Shown here: piece by piece, positions 25,138-35,907 of the stretch
How positions within the stretch are numbered: position 1 is the stretch's first letter
How the letters are laid out: each line of letters starts with the position of its first letter
Origin: Hofstenia miamia
Lineage: Eukaryota; Xenacoelomorpha; Acoela; Hofsteniidae
Direction: 5' to 3'
DNA: 64,000 nt
Assembly: GCA_900660155.1 (NCBI GenBank)
Contig: CABFPE010000507.1
Coordinates: forward strand, 541,321 to 605,320
Made by a program: the position numbers and the translations under genes
The notes under the pieces: model-generated
Told to the model about the DNA's origin: nothing
The model's database searches: none
What the model saw: the letters and a program-made list of their open reading frames with translations, nothing else

Positions 25138-26785
25138 CTGTGTTTTGAAGATCGAAACACAATTGACTATTTTTTAAATTCAGTGAATATTTATTTTAAA
25201 TTCTATTTCTTCGTCCTATTGGAGGTCTTAAAATACATTAAGAAGCGTTTAAGACATTGACTACAATGATATTGTTTAGGTGATGCCCTTATTCAAGTAC
25301 TATTTGGACAACACTTCCTTGCGTCAAAGTACTGGTCTCCCTCAATTATCAAATGTATTCGGAAAAATGTGTTATATGTTGTCAAATTATTGTAACGACG
25401 ATACGAGAAATTGGTACGCTAGCTTTTATAGAAAACTTTGCACAGTTGGATTGTCCGAAAGTGCGCGTCAAAGACGTAGAGATAGCATAATAGCAATTGA
25501 TATTAATAGCCCTCAGGATAAAGAGATGTTGTGTAGAAAACATGCAGCTTACAATTTTCCAGCAATGTTGGAATTTGTTGGTGCTAACAACTTTCAAACA
25601 GAGCTGCAAAATTCGTTTCATTTACTTTGCAACGACCCTTCATCCAGAGTTCGCAGAACGATTTCTGCCAGCTTCCACGAAGTCTGTTATCTTTTGAAGC
25701 CTCATGCTAACATCATTCAAGGTGAATTGATTTCACTTCTTTATGATAATAGTCTCTCAGTTACTGAAACCATAATAAAGAACATTGGAGACATACTGCA
25801 GTCGCAGATGGAATCTCATGGTATACAAAATAAGTCTGCACCTGAACTTGTGAATGCTGTAATTGACAGCTTTAATACAATACTTAGTGGTAACAATTGG
25901 CGTATGAAAGTGCAATGTATAGCAGAATTAAAATCACTGCATCTCTGTTTTCCTCAAGAAATTGTTTACAAAAAGTTCTTTGCAGAATTATATAAAACAC
26001 TTTTAGACCACAACTGTGCGCCGGTTAATCAAGAGCTTTGTTCAACATTATCTTTTTTATTTAAAAATTTTCGGCGGATGGAATATAGGGCAGACATCAT
26101 AAACAATTTTATTACGGACTTTTGCAAATCACCTTATTGTTATCATCGTATTTTGTACACAGAGTTATGTAAATTTGTTATAAGAGACTTTTCCAGTGCA
26201 TTTTTCAAAATGCATTTTTTTAAACCACTCATTACCTTTGCAGATGATCCCGTTATAGATGTGAGACTACGTTTTGCGTTGATGCTTTCAAATTTAAAGA
26301 GCCTCTTAAAATTGCCCACGGATGAAAAATTGGCGCACTCATTGGAAGTAAGTATCAGAAAAATGCTAACTTTTGATAGGTGCGTCAGTGTTAATGCTAC
26401 AATTCGCCAGGCTGTTTTCGATTGTGATAGTCTTGAAATTGCCGTCGAAGCAGTAGGCTATTCAATCAGAAACAATGAATCTGCTTTATTAACAGAAGAC
26501 GAGAAAAAAGAGGAGTTTGAAAAACAAATTGAAAAAACTCCCCGAAGAGGTTCTATTAAAGTGCCTCCACCAATATCAACTTCTCCAACTACTAAAAACA
26601 ATGTGGTTAAATCAAAGCCTTCAATGTCACCTACAAAGCAAAAATCTCCAATCAATACTTCAACGCTTACCGTACATCGCTTATCACCCACAGTTAGTAC
26701 AAGTTCTGATCACCAAAGACGGAACAATTCTGCAGAAACGCATGACAAGCAGAGAAGAAAAGTGGCTTCTGCAATAAAACACTAA
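16690..26785 (+). CDS. PPP4R4: PPP4R4-like protein phosphatase 4 regulatory subunit 4, copy A (four exons)
   Basis: Coding exons are 16690-16839, 19966-20421, 22252-22455 and 25280-26785, all in phase 0, giving about 771 residues (human PPP4R4 is about 870). PPP4R4 is a HEAT-repeat scaffold that binds the protein phosphatase 4 catalytic subunit, mainly in the cytoplasm. The match runs along the whole length: LKTAEEI...LYLLQKGQEVQ in exon 1; TQTVQSRIAACKL and TIKSLCQ in exon 2; DIEYDVRS and EIEDLAKDEE in exon 3; FYRKLCT (about residue 319) and AYNFPAM (about 360) in exon 4. The last ~95 residues are a basic Ser/Thr/Pro-rich tail, as in the human protein. The ATG at 16690 is the first Met after an in-frame TGA. 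Introns hold MITEs, a Tc1 relic and an assembly gap. All exons are intact. Confidence 0.92.
17168..17205 (-). repeat. Terminal fragment of a short interspersed repeat in intron 1
   Basis: Read on the minus strand this is CAGAGGCGTACGCAGGATTT followed by CTGACGGGGGACATCTTAG. It shares nearly all of this with the left end of the element at 27076-27204. The other end in this intron was not found. Confidence 0.6.
19966..20421 (+). CDS. PPP4R4: PPP4R4 copy A exon 2
   Basis: 152 codons. The acceptor is AATTTAG before ISNAISKLPEEL, and the donor is a weak GTTCAT after SLCQ. It encodes N-terminal HEAT repeats. The paralogous exon in copy B has 151 codons and the same borders, which supports both. 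Confidence 0.9.
20457..20789. mobile_element. hAT-type MITE, 333 bp, in PPP4R4 copy A intron 2
   Basis: The left end is CATAGATGGACCTGGG. The right end on the minus strand is CAAAGATGGACGCCG, sharing CA-AGATGGAC. The flanking octamers are ATGATATT (20449-20456) and ATAATATT (20790-20797), a 7/8 match. Both subterminal regions contain CACCCG/GCGGGT-type GC-rich phrases. It has no coding capacity, and it sits only 35 bases after the exon 2 donor. Confidence 0.82.
21108..22803 (+). repeat. 1.7-kb direct repeat, copy 1 (contains PPP4R4 exon 3)
   Basis: This stretch recurs at 62305-64000 at a constant offset of 41197 bases. I saw no differences in the parts I compared, and the open frames inside have identical lengths and sequences, so there are no indels in them. 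Its left break lies in intron 2 of copy A at CCAAAATTAATTAG; its right extent is limited by the end of the window. It includes intronic sequence, so the identity is not due to selection on the exon. Confidence 0.95.
22252..22455 (+). CDS. PPP4R4: PPP4R4 copy A exon 3
   Basis: 68 codons from DIEYDVRS to GESVTEK after a TTTATAG acceptor. The exon is drawn to a GTTAGT donor at 22456 because this joins ...TEK to VMPLFK of exon 4, lines up with human PPP4R4, and matches copy B exon 3, which has the same 204-nt length. A stronger-looking in-frame donor, GTAAGT at 22486, would add 10 codons (VSAFVDLLVE). Confidence 0.85.
22811..23025. repeat. (TA)n microsatellite containing an assembly gap
   Basis: TA repeats on both sides of 175 N bases (22835-23009), in intron 3 of PPP4R4 copy A. 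The true length is unknown. Confidence 0.98.
23026..24620 (+). mobile_element. Tc1-like transposon relic in PPP4R4 copy A intron 3
   Basis: Starts with CTCTGGACAAAAGTATTGAA right after the TA tract, a typical Tc1-family terminal repeat. Downstream fragments in several frames fit the Tc1 DDE core: YTGVG...QWTKLMETGIQHIM (about 23460-23540); QQDGEPF (about 24320), which in intact copies is QQDNDPxHT with the second catalytic residue; and LKRRVAKHQLSNIEEL (about 24440-24480) near the C-terminus. The frame is broken many times. The right terminal repeat is not clear; TTCAATACTT near 24617 is a candidate. Confidence 0.65.
25079..25137. repeat. (TA)n-(TG)n microsatellite
   Basis: A TA run grading into TG repeats, about 140 bases before the PPP4R4 exon 4 acceptor. 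Confidence 0.95.
25280..26785 (+). CDS. PPP4R4: PPP4R4 copy A exon 4 (terminal coding exon)
   Basis: 501 codons plus TAA after a TTGTTTAG acceptor. It starts GTG ATG (Val-Met-Pro-Leu) and is read through from exon 3. It holds the middle and C-terminal HEAT repeats and the low-complexity tail. In vertebrates this part is spread over many exons, so introns have been lost here. I see no AATAAA close to the stop. Confidence 0.9.
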   Translation: MMPLFKYYLDNTSLRQSTGLPQLSNVFGKMCYMLSNYCNDDTRNWYASFYRKLCTVGLSESARQRRRDSIIAIDINSPQDKEMLCRKHAAYNFPAMLEFVGANNFQTELQNSFHLLCNDPSSRVRRTISASFHEVCYLLKPHANIIQGELISLLYDNSLSVTETIIKNIGDILQSQMESHGIQNKSAPELVNAVIDSFNTILSGNNWRMKVQCIAELKSLHLCFPQEIVYKKFFAELYKTLLDHNCAPVNQELCSTLSFLFKNFRRMEYRADIINNFITDFCKSPYCYHRILYTELCKFVIRDFSSAFFKMHFFKPLITFADDPVIDVRLRFALMLSNLKSLLKLPTDEKLAHSLEVSIRKMLTFDRCVSVNATIRQAVFDCDSLEIAVEAVGYSIRNNESALLTEDEKKEEFEKQIEKTPRRGSIKVPPPISTSPTTKNNVVKSKPSMSPTKQKSPINTSTLTVHRLSPTVSTSSDHQRRNNSAETHDKQRRKVASAIKH

Positions 26786-27075
26786 TATTCAAATTTTCAA
26801 ATTTTTTAAATTTTTGTGAAATCGAGAAAATATTAGATGCTGCAATACGTTAATGTGGTTGCTACAAAGCCAATTGAATTTTGTCACTCAAGCACTTTTA
26901 CAATTTCGAAATTGGTTTGGAATATTTTCATAAAAATATTGCGATTAGTATAAACATTATTCTTGCATTATAAAAAATTAGATTATTAATTCGCATCACT
27001 GCTTTGGTTTAATAATAACAAAACCCTTAGGTAGGATATACGGTAGCAATATTTCTAAAATACAAATAATTTACT

Positions 27076-27204
27076 CAGGGGCGTGTGTAGGATTTTTGAC
27101 GGGGGAACATCTTAGTCTGGACCAAAAGCGGGGCGGAGCATCTTACGACATCGAAAACCTGACGAGGGGATATTCCGCCATGTCCCCCTTTGCGTACGTC
27201 ACTG
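27076..27204. mobile_element. Short hAT-like MITE, about 129 bp
   Basis: The left end is CAGGGGCGTGTGTAGGATTT. The right end on the minus strand is CAGTGACGTACGCAAAGGGG. The interior is GC-rich in contrast to its surroundings. The flanking octamers AATTTACT and AATTTTTC match at only 5 or 6 positions, so the target duplication is eroded or coincidental. The left end is shared with 17168-17205. Confidence 0.6.
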
Positions 27205-30006
27205 AATTTTTCTCACAAAATGTTGATGATACATTATTTTAAGGTTTTTCAAAAGTTAATATAAAGTATGTCATTGTTGCAGACGAACAGTTAATATGAA
27301 ATTGGCAAGGAGCAATAATGATGTTTATCCACAAGTAGCTTAACATAATAAAATTTCTCAACATTTCCCTTTATTAAGTTTAATTATTTCTCGTTTTAGT
27401 GAACGATGGAACATGTGTTGGTACATTAGAACTTCATTTGCATATTTTCAATTATATTTCCCATTAAATCAGCAAGATATTGATAGCAATCAAAAGATTG
27501 TTCACAAGAATGAAATTTTAGCAATAAAAAATAAGTTACTTTTGCAGTACAGAATAAAATATTATGAATTCGAATTCTCTTCATTTCTGTGCTAATGAAT
27601 TGTAGAATAAAGTTTGCGTTTGTATATTTATAAATAGTCATTCCTTTAGTTTTATTTACGGGGAAATTAAGTTTATACAGTACAATATCTAAAGACTTAT
27701 GCCTCATTAAGTCTTGTTGAAAAAAAATCAGTTTTATGTTGGTTTATTTTACATGCTCGGGTAGTTTATGCACTTTTCGTGAAATTTGAGAGCTTAATCA
27801 ACTTTCCAAAAGACAGAATTATAGAAACTGCGGGGAATTGGGTAAATTATTGTATTCTACAAACAACGCAATGCAAAACTGTTAAGTTGAAGATATCATA
27901 GTGCGCATAATTTTAGTGATCTGAAAAACGTGAAACACCTTATTAGCTTATATGGAAAACTAATAGCCTTTGGTTATTCGAGTTTTAATCATCACAATTA
28001 ATCGAAATTTTGTAAATGAATTTCATTGTACTTTATTCTTTAAAACACATTAATGAATTGGTGTTGAATTTTTCAAAAGTGAAAATGTCATTCACGTTTG
28101 GGTGAACTAATGATAATGTTTTTTAAAGACAACCGGAAGCACTTCTTTACAACAGAATTCTAAAAATATTTCCTTAATATGTATATCAAACAACAAAGCA
28201 CGGATTGGAAAGCGGAATGCTTCATTCGTTAAAAACTTGAATTTCTCGATCCTTTAAACAATAATTTGAACTGCTCTAGCAAAAAACTCCATGTAAAATA
28301 CACAACAAGCAATTTGAAATCCCAAGATCAAGTTACAATGCTCGTGGTTATTATTGCAATCACAATAAAATATTTACTTATGTAATTTAAAATTTATAGT
28401 CAAGTCTGGAGTCTCAATTTACCGGTCTGCAGCTGCTTTTAAAATAAAATTAAAGGCCGTCAGTGGCGTTTAATGATAAAACTTTTGTTTGCCTTCATTT
28501 CACCGATATGAATAATAAAGCAAAAATTTTACTAATATTAACCTAGAATATAACCGAATTTTGCATTTTGCTGGTCTCAAAACATTACGAAACAATAATT
28601 CTAAAAAGATTTTTTATTCTTGTAGACTACATCGCGATTCCATTTTTAGTGCTTATAATAAATGTATTAATTATTTTGTTAGCATTTGCAACTCCTCTAA
28701 TAAAAAAATTTGTTCACTATATTAATTTGTAAGCGTGAATAAGGTAAAAAAATTTATTATTATCATAATTACTGTTATTTTTTTATTTTAAGAGATGTTG
28801 TAAATAATTTACTATATTTCTGATAAAATAGATATGACAACATTTTTACAACTTTTGTATTCATTTTTATGAAGCAATTTTAAAAGAATCGTTTATGCTT
28901 AATTTGTACAATTGGAAAATTGCTAAAGGTCATGATGAAGATCACTTGTTTGACATTAAAATAATCATTTCTGAAACTAGCATTGAATTTTTCATGAGTT
29001 CTTCAATGTTGTTTTCCAATTATTAGGCCTACCCATTTTAATTAATATTGTTCGCGTAATCAATTAGCCCTATATCCTTAAATTTAGTAAGTATTGGTTA
29101 AGATCATAAAAAACAAAAAGCGTTATTATTATATACAATTTAATAATTCTCTATAATTCTTTAAATGTCAAAAAACTGATTTTTTTAGAAATCAAATTTA
29201 TATATATATATATATATATTTTACATCCCGTAAGTATAGTATCAAAGTGTTGAATAACTTTCCAAATAAAACTGAAGCAGCAACATATGAAATACTTAGG
29301 TGTAAATAGTGATTGAAACAATCTCGTGAGAGAATACCCCTTTCTTTAGGCTCAGACTGGCCTAGTTTTTATATTCTGATTAGCTGGAATTAAAATTATC
29401 AATTATTACAGATAAACGAATTAAAAATTGAACAACCACAAATGTATGGTGGCACTTTTCTTTGAAATTTAGTATTGCGTTGGAATGTCTTCTTCATACC
29501 TAGCATGATACCAGGCTAAAAACGCTTAAGAACATTTTGAGATGCTGAAAATATGAATCATTTTATCATATCTATTAGATTTAGTAAGATCATAATTATA
29601 ATTCTACTTTTAAAAAATAATTACCATTGTAAAAGTATTCGATTTTAATAAAATATTGATTCTGAAAACAACCATGAGTTAGGTTAGAGCAAATCTCTTA
29701 ATTTTTTGGCATTAAAATTAGTTGATTTTGTATCAAGTGAATCTCATTGCACATTTTTCCCCTAAATAAATCTGATATTTCTACATTTGTGCAATTATAT
29801 TAATATAGAGCTATTTCCAAGAATTGATTAATAAAATTAAAATTTTAATCAAATGATCAGAGTATCAAACCAATATGTTTTTATGTTATACGACACTTCA
29901 CAAATTAGTAAAATTTCAGAAAGAATTAGAAAACTCAACAACTAACACTAGTTTCACGTCATATATGTTAATAGTTAAAAAGATATTATGAACATGAAAC
30001 TTCAGT

Positions 30007-30684
30007 AACTCCACCGGAAATATCTAGATCCGTTTAGCGGCCAAAATAATTAAAAAAATTTTTTGTTTTATCTTATAAAAAGGGCATATTTTGTTAACTT
30101 GACCGAAATTCCTATGAAAATCTAAAGTTCGAAAAAATTGTATAGTTTCAGCAATCGTAGTTTACTATAAATGTAAGTTGGCACATCCTACTAAGGGAGT
30201 AATTATATTTGGCTTTAGCGAAAAAAATTTAAATGTATTTATTTGTTTACTTATAAATCATTCAATGCTAACTAAGGTCAAATGCCACAGCAGTATGAAA
30301 CATAAGGATTGATGATGCTACTCATTTAGTTTTCTGTAACTTAACTATCATAAATATAGTATAAAAACTAAACAAAAAGAATTATTTCCAATTTAAATTC
30401 ACGGAAAGGTGAAAACTGATTAAAGTTATAGAAAAGAATTTATGTATAGAAAATAGTTTGGAATTTGTGTCATATGCAATATTAACTCTTTGCATCGCCA
30501 TCTGTAATATTCTAGGTTAAAACAGCTTATATCTATCTATATATAAATATATATATATGAAATATACTAGCATGCATTAAATATAAAATGCAAATAAAAT
30601 TTACCGGCCAAAACCGACCGGTATTAGCTTCTGCTTGCCAACTACTGGCCACAGCCTTAAAATTTCCATCTGGTTCCAATACTG
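30007..30684 (-). mobile_element. Decayed copy of the 1-kb hAT-type element
   Basis: Read on the minus strand from 30684 it begins CAGTATTGGAACCAGATGG and follows the 15234-16258 element in order: TTGGCCGG(G/T)AAATTTTATTTGCAT, AGCTGTTTTAA, CTTTAATCAGTTTTCAC, CTGTGGCATTTGAC and TAGTAGGATGTG(T/C)CAAC. It has lost some interior sequence and its right end is degraded. It is therefore older than, or less protected than, the copy upstream of PPP4R4. Confidence 0.82.
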
Positions 30685-32728
30685 CTGCATAGCTGTAGAG
30701 ATTGAATAACTAGATATTTTCGCATTCAATAAAAGCGAAACAAATTCTCAGACATCTATGATAAACTCAATTTCGTGTGGATGTTTTTCTGTGTGAATTA
30801 TCGGAATTTTGCAGGAAATATGTGGAACTACAATAAATTTCAGTTAGATAGGTTCTTGCTTTAGTTGCAATTTTGAAATAGCTTCAATTGCAAAATGCTG
30901 ATTTTTGGACAATTAATAGAGAAAAGGAAAACCATAGGAAACTTTACTATTTGAAATCTATATAATATATGATAACTATAATTAGTGAATTCAATTATTA
31001 CGAAAGCTTAAGAATAGGCTATGAAATGAATGTGACGGGTTTCAGGTAGCTTTTTGACAACACAAGGGTAATCAGGCCAATTAAAAACGGATTCTCTTTT
31101 GAGTTGACTACTTCATTCAGAAAAAGTTGTCATCTTTTAAGTCGTGCTCCCAAAATGATCCGTTTTCAAATTCGCTTCTTGTTTTACCAGATACAAACAT
31201 AATATCTATCATCAGTCCATGATTACAGTAGGCATTATGTTACGAAAACGTGACAAACACATGTATAAATCATTAATTAGCGATATTGGTTATTGGTGGT
31301 AACTAGATTCGAAATTAGAATGTCGTAGAAATCAAGCACTGTCTGAACCAACTAGAATGTACTAAAAACAAGTTGGTGTGGCATTAAATTCACCGGCTTG
31401 CAACCACGTTTGTTTTAACTTGGTCCAAAAATAGTAAGAAAAATTAAGAAATAGACAATGTATTGAATTATAACAAAATCAACGTTAATTAGTTTGGAGT
31501 AATTTGCAAAATAGCCAAAATCTCATTAGACAAAAATATGTTCAAAAATCGGATTAATGCCATTAAAAATGTAATGCTCCAACGTGTGGGCTTCACATTT
31601 TCAATAATGCCTTTAATTTTTCAAAGGATTTAATAAAATAACAAGAACAATTTTACCAGTTCGTTACTGAATATGTTCATAAAATCTTTAAACTAGTTTT
31701 AAATAGTTTCGAGTAACGAACAATTTTTAAAAATGTAGGCAGCCAATTAGAAGCGCTTAGAATTGCATACATGTACAGAAAGGGATTATGATCAGCTATT
31801 GTTTACTATAATTAACAGTGCATCTCTAGTAGTACAGTCCATTACTGTCTTGTAGTATATTAAACATAGTTTATCTCACAGAGATTATTCTGGGTGGTTT
31901 ATTGCGTTATGCAAATTTAAATTTAGCAAGAAGTAGAATATATTTTGGCCATTTGCAAAGATTATTGTTGTTTTAGCATATTTCGTCATTGTATTGTGCT
32001 TTTTTAGCCCACGATTTGGTTTATTTAAATTAAAATACTGTTGCTATCCAATTGTATTATTGTGGTAGAGAAATCTTAATAGACAGAATATAAGTCACCT
32101 TTTGCATTGATTCCTAATGTATTATATTGACGAAGTATTTTACATATGGAAACTAAAATTTAACCTTGGATGTGCAGATGTGCATTTTAGTATAAAATTA
32201 TGCATACACTAAGTGAATCTATGCATTATTGAATAAAGGCAATTGAACATATACTAACAAGAGCTGACAAATGAAGTTTGTAGGGAAGCTAGATATTCAT
32301 TTGGCATACCAAGAACAAGCAACACACTGGCATAAAAAAATGCAACGCATGATAGAAATACCAACTGTTATATATATATGAATGCTCTATTATTTGTCTC
32401 CACTCACTGTTTTATTATTCAGATTTGATGAATTTTTCTTATTGATATAATATAGGATGATTAGTCTGCAATCACTTTTTTGCCATTTACGATTATTTGT
32501 AGGCTATGCTTTTTCATTATCAATGTATTTTAGGAAAAAGTTTCTACTAAAAGCCCAAGTAACATATTTGCAAAAATATAAATTAAGAATTATTGCCAAA
32601 ATATCATTGCGTGCTGTCTCAGATATCTGAATGCTTAAAAAATACCGCAAGTTTTTATTGCCGTTAAAAATATATTTCACGTCAATTTTGCAATACAAAT
32701 TGAAATTATTAATTTAATACATGTCTAA

Positions 32729-32734
32729 TTTATT
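32729..32734 (-). promoter_or_regulatory. Candidate polyadenylation signal of PPP4R4 copy B
   Basis: AATAAA on the minus strand, about 146 bases downstream of the copy B stop codon. Position and strand fit, but AATAAA is common in AT-rich DNA. Confidence 0.45.
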
Positions 32735-32879
32735 TCTATATTTGTATGATGAAACTTCAAAATATTGAAAATGGTGAAAAACATGATATTCATTCAGTGA
32801 AAGTCATTGGCTTTTGCCTCTAGCATCCAATCCTCTAAGCTATTTGATTTACAGTTAATAAATACTTTCAGCAAATTTA

Positions 32880-34274
32880 CTATTTTTTAGATGTCGATGT
32901 TTTTCTAGATCGTTTGTCTTGTGTTTCTGATGATATTTTTCTCATTGGTAAAATGTTTGGAGGTAACGTTGTAGACACTTTTCGGGTTGGCTTTGTCTTT
33001 TTATATTTCTTTTCAATTTCCCAATCTGCTGCTAGTTGATTTTCTTGTTCTTCTTTTTTTTCATCTTCGCTTTGGGCTTTGGGATTAAATGATTTCGAGT
33101 AGCAACTTTTCTCAACCGTAAACTGAATCCTATCGCATTCGTAAATCGCATGTCTGATCTTTTCGTTAACGCTACAGTTGCGTACATAAATAAGCATTTT
33201 TCTTATGCTCCGTTCTAATTCTTCCACAAGGGCTTGATCTGTGGGAATTTTTAATAGAACTTTAAGCTTTGGCAGCATCAGTGCAAATTGCAGTTTAACA
33301 TTTAGCACGTTGTCATCAGCATAAGTTATTAGTGGTTTGAAAAAGTTGATTTTAAAAAAATTACTTGAGAAATCTCTCATAACATATCTGCAAAGATCTA
33401 TAAATGTAATACGATTTTGAAAATTTGAAGATTGGCAGAAATCTCTGAGAAAGTTATTAATAACTGTATCTCTATGATCCACGTTCCTAAGGCGATGAAC
33501 AAGAAATGAAAGTGTGGAACAAAGCTCCTGTTTAACTGGAATTGCATCATGTTTAAAAAGCCATGAATATAATTCTTGGAAAAACTTTTTGTACAAAATT
33601 TCTTGTGAGAAACATGAATGTAAGGATCTCATCTCTGTAATAATCTCTACTTTTTTGCGCCAACTGGTGCCATTCATAATTGTTGTTAGGCTATTTAAGA
33701 CAGCTTCAATTAGTTCGGCCCTTGGTTTACTTTGTGTGCCATTGAATTCGCGTTGAGCTTGAAGAATGCTGCCAATATTTTTTGTAATGATTTCAAAAAC
33801 AGAGGGGCCGCCATCTTTAAGTAAAAAAATGAATTCGTTTTGAACAACATTTGCTTTCGGCCGTAGCATGAGACACACTTCGTGAAAACTGGCTGCAATT
33901 GTCATTCGAACATTTGGTGAGGGGTCTCGGCATAGTAAATGGAATGAATTTGAAAGATCAGCTTCAAATCTTTCATTTCCAATAAACTTCAGCATGGCAG
34001 GAAAGTTAAACGCGGCATACTGTCTACATAGAATATCATTTTCTTCTGAGGAATTTGAATTGGTCATTAGTTCCACTCTCGTTTTCCGATCGTTTTCCGA
34101 TAGGCCAATTGTACATAGTTTTCTATAAAAGCTAACGTAATAGTCTTTAGCTGCATCGTTGCAGTAATTGGAGAGCATGTAACACATCTTTCCGAATGCA
34201 CAAGACAACTGTGCTAAGATGTTAATTTGGTGAAGTGACGTATTCTCGATAAAACAATCAAATATTGGCATAAC
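32880..34274 (-). CDS. PPP4R4: PPP4R4 copy B exon 4 (terminal coding exon)
   Basis: 464 codons plus TAG. The acceptor is ATATTTAG and the exon begins Val-Met-Pro-Ile-Phe, exactly matching the start of copy A exon 4. The C-terminal tail is shorter than in copy A and is lysine/arginine rich. Confidence 0.92.
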   Translation of the reverse strand, partial: VMPIFDCFIENTSLHQINILAQLSCAFGKMCYMLSNYCNDAAKDYYVSFYRKLCTIGLSENDRKTRVELMTNSNSSEENDILCRQYAAFNFPAMLKFIGNERFEADLSNSFHLLCRDPSPNVRMTIAASFHEVCLMLRPKANVVQNEFIFLLKDGGPSVFEIITKNIGSILQAQREFNGTQSKPRAELIEAVLNSLTTIMNGTSWRKKVEIITEMRSLHSCFSQEILYKKFFQELYSWLFKHDAIPVKQELCSTLSFLVHRLRNVDHRDTVINNFLRDFCQSSNFQNRITFIDLCRYVMRDFSSNFFKINFFKPLITYADDNVLNVKLQFALMLPKLKVLLKIPTDQALVEELERSIRKMLIYVRNCSVNEKIRHAIYECDRIQFTVEKSCYSKSFNPKAQSEDEKKEEQENQLAADWEIEKKYKKTKPTRKVSTTLPPNILPMRKISSETQDKRSRKTSTSKK

Positions 34275-35859
34275 CTAAATATATATAACTTAAATTCAAG
34301 TAAGACCAGCAACTGTTATGATTAATTTTTACTCAGGCTTTTCTGGGCTAACTTTGGGATTAGTCACTTGAATTTTAATTTAAAAAGTAGACAACTTTTG
34401 ACATAATAAGCATAAATTTTAAATTTTGAATATATTTTTAAAAAATCCTAAATTCATGGTGACTTCTATTGAAATAACTAATGAAAAAACTTTACAAGTA
34501 TCAATAAGTATTGGAAACCAACTTTGTCATATTGCTAGTATTTTTAAGTTTAAATCAGCATTGATTTGGGCTTATTTTTCCGCTCTACCACAAGTATAAA
34601 TCAACGAATACTTTTATTAAAAAGTATTTCTTCAGAAGCACAGATGTTGTAGGTTGAAATCTAAACTTAGTGTGACTTTAGCGATACAAAACGTATTGTC
34701 CTCATTTTCGAACACTTCCCTTCAATTTTAGTAAGAAATTTATCAATCTTGGGATATTCAAACATTTATTGTTTTTCTTTATTGGTAAATGTAGTGCCAA
34801 GTTATGGTGAACATTTGTGTTAAAAATTATTAATTATTTTTCAATAAACATCCCGATTTTTACAAAAAAAATCAAATGCTTTTCACACTTAATCTCCAGT
34901 GATCAAGAAGTATAAAATACATAAACTCAACTAATAACCTCAGGTACTTCTTTTTTTATATTATAATATAAGCGATGTAAGGAGTTTGCTAACGCAAACT
35001 GAAAAAAGTTGTAGCCGAGTACTATTATAAAACATACGTGGAAAAGGATGTACTATTTGATCATATAGTATTATCAGATTTTGGATATCTTGAGTTGTTC
35101 GTGAGTTAAAAAATCAAATATTTTGAAGAAAATATCACAGATTTTTTATGTTCAACAAAGTGTACGGACTTTAGTGAAAATTTTAATTTGGTGTATAACT
35201 AGTTCAATACATATAGTTACTAGGTATTCAAATACGTTTTTTCAGTTATACAATTGACTTAAAATAATTAAACAATTTAAAGAGCATTGAAAAAATCAGT
35301 ATTTGAAAACATAGAAAAGGTAACACATCATCATATTCCAACACTCAAAAAATATGGAGTATGGAGAACACGCTCTTAAACAAATTACTTTTGTAGTGAT
35401 TAAATTTCTTAGTACTAAGCCTAATTTCTGCTTTATGAATTTAAGTTTTATCTTCATTTGTTATCAGCTGTTTGGTTTTTCACCTATGATTCCATAGAAG
35501 AGCACATTAAAAACAATCTCCGTAATTCTAGATTAAAAATTAAGAGAAATTTGCAAATAAGATTTCTTTATAGTAAAAGAATGCGAAACAATGTCAAAAA
35601 ATAGTTTGTAAAGAATTTTGGCTCAGTATTTGTAATGTGCTACATAAATATAAAATATGCAAACATGTAATTCTTTGTTTAGACTGCTTTACTACATTAT
35701 GATATGGGTGCTAATATGATATGTAGGACTTTGGGAGTTGTTCCTGAATTTGCTTATTCCAACCAAAAACAATAACAAACATTTAAAGGAAGGGCTTTTC
35801 TTTTAAAATTGGCAATGCACTGAGTCAATCCCATTTTGGACCTGGTGATTTTAAAATGG

Positions 35860-35907
<48 letters not shown>

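Larger units (their letters stand above)
26786..32728. other. Intergenic region between the convergent PPP4R4 genes
   Basis: About 5.9 kb without a recognisable gene. It contains a small MITE (27076-27204), a hAT-type relic (30007-30684) and short TA runs (about 29200 and 30540). Open frames at 27413-27707 on both strands show no motif or splice context. Confidence 0.6.
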
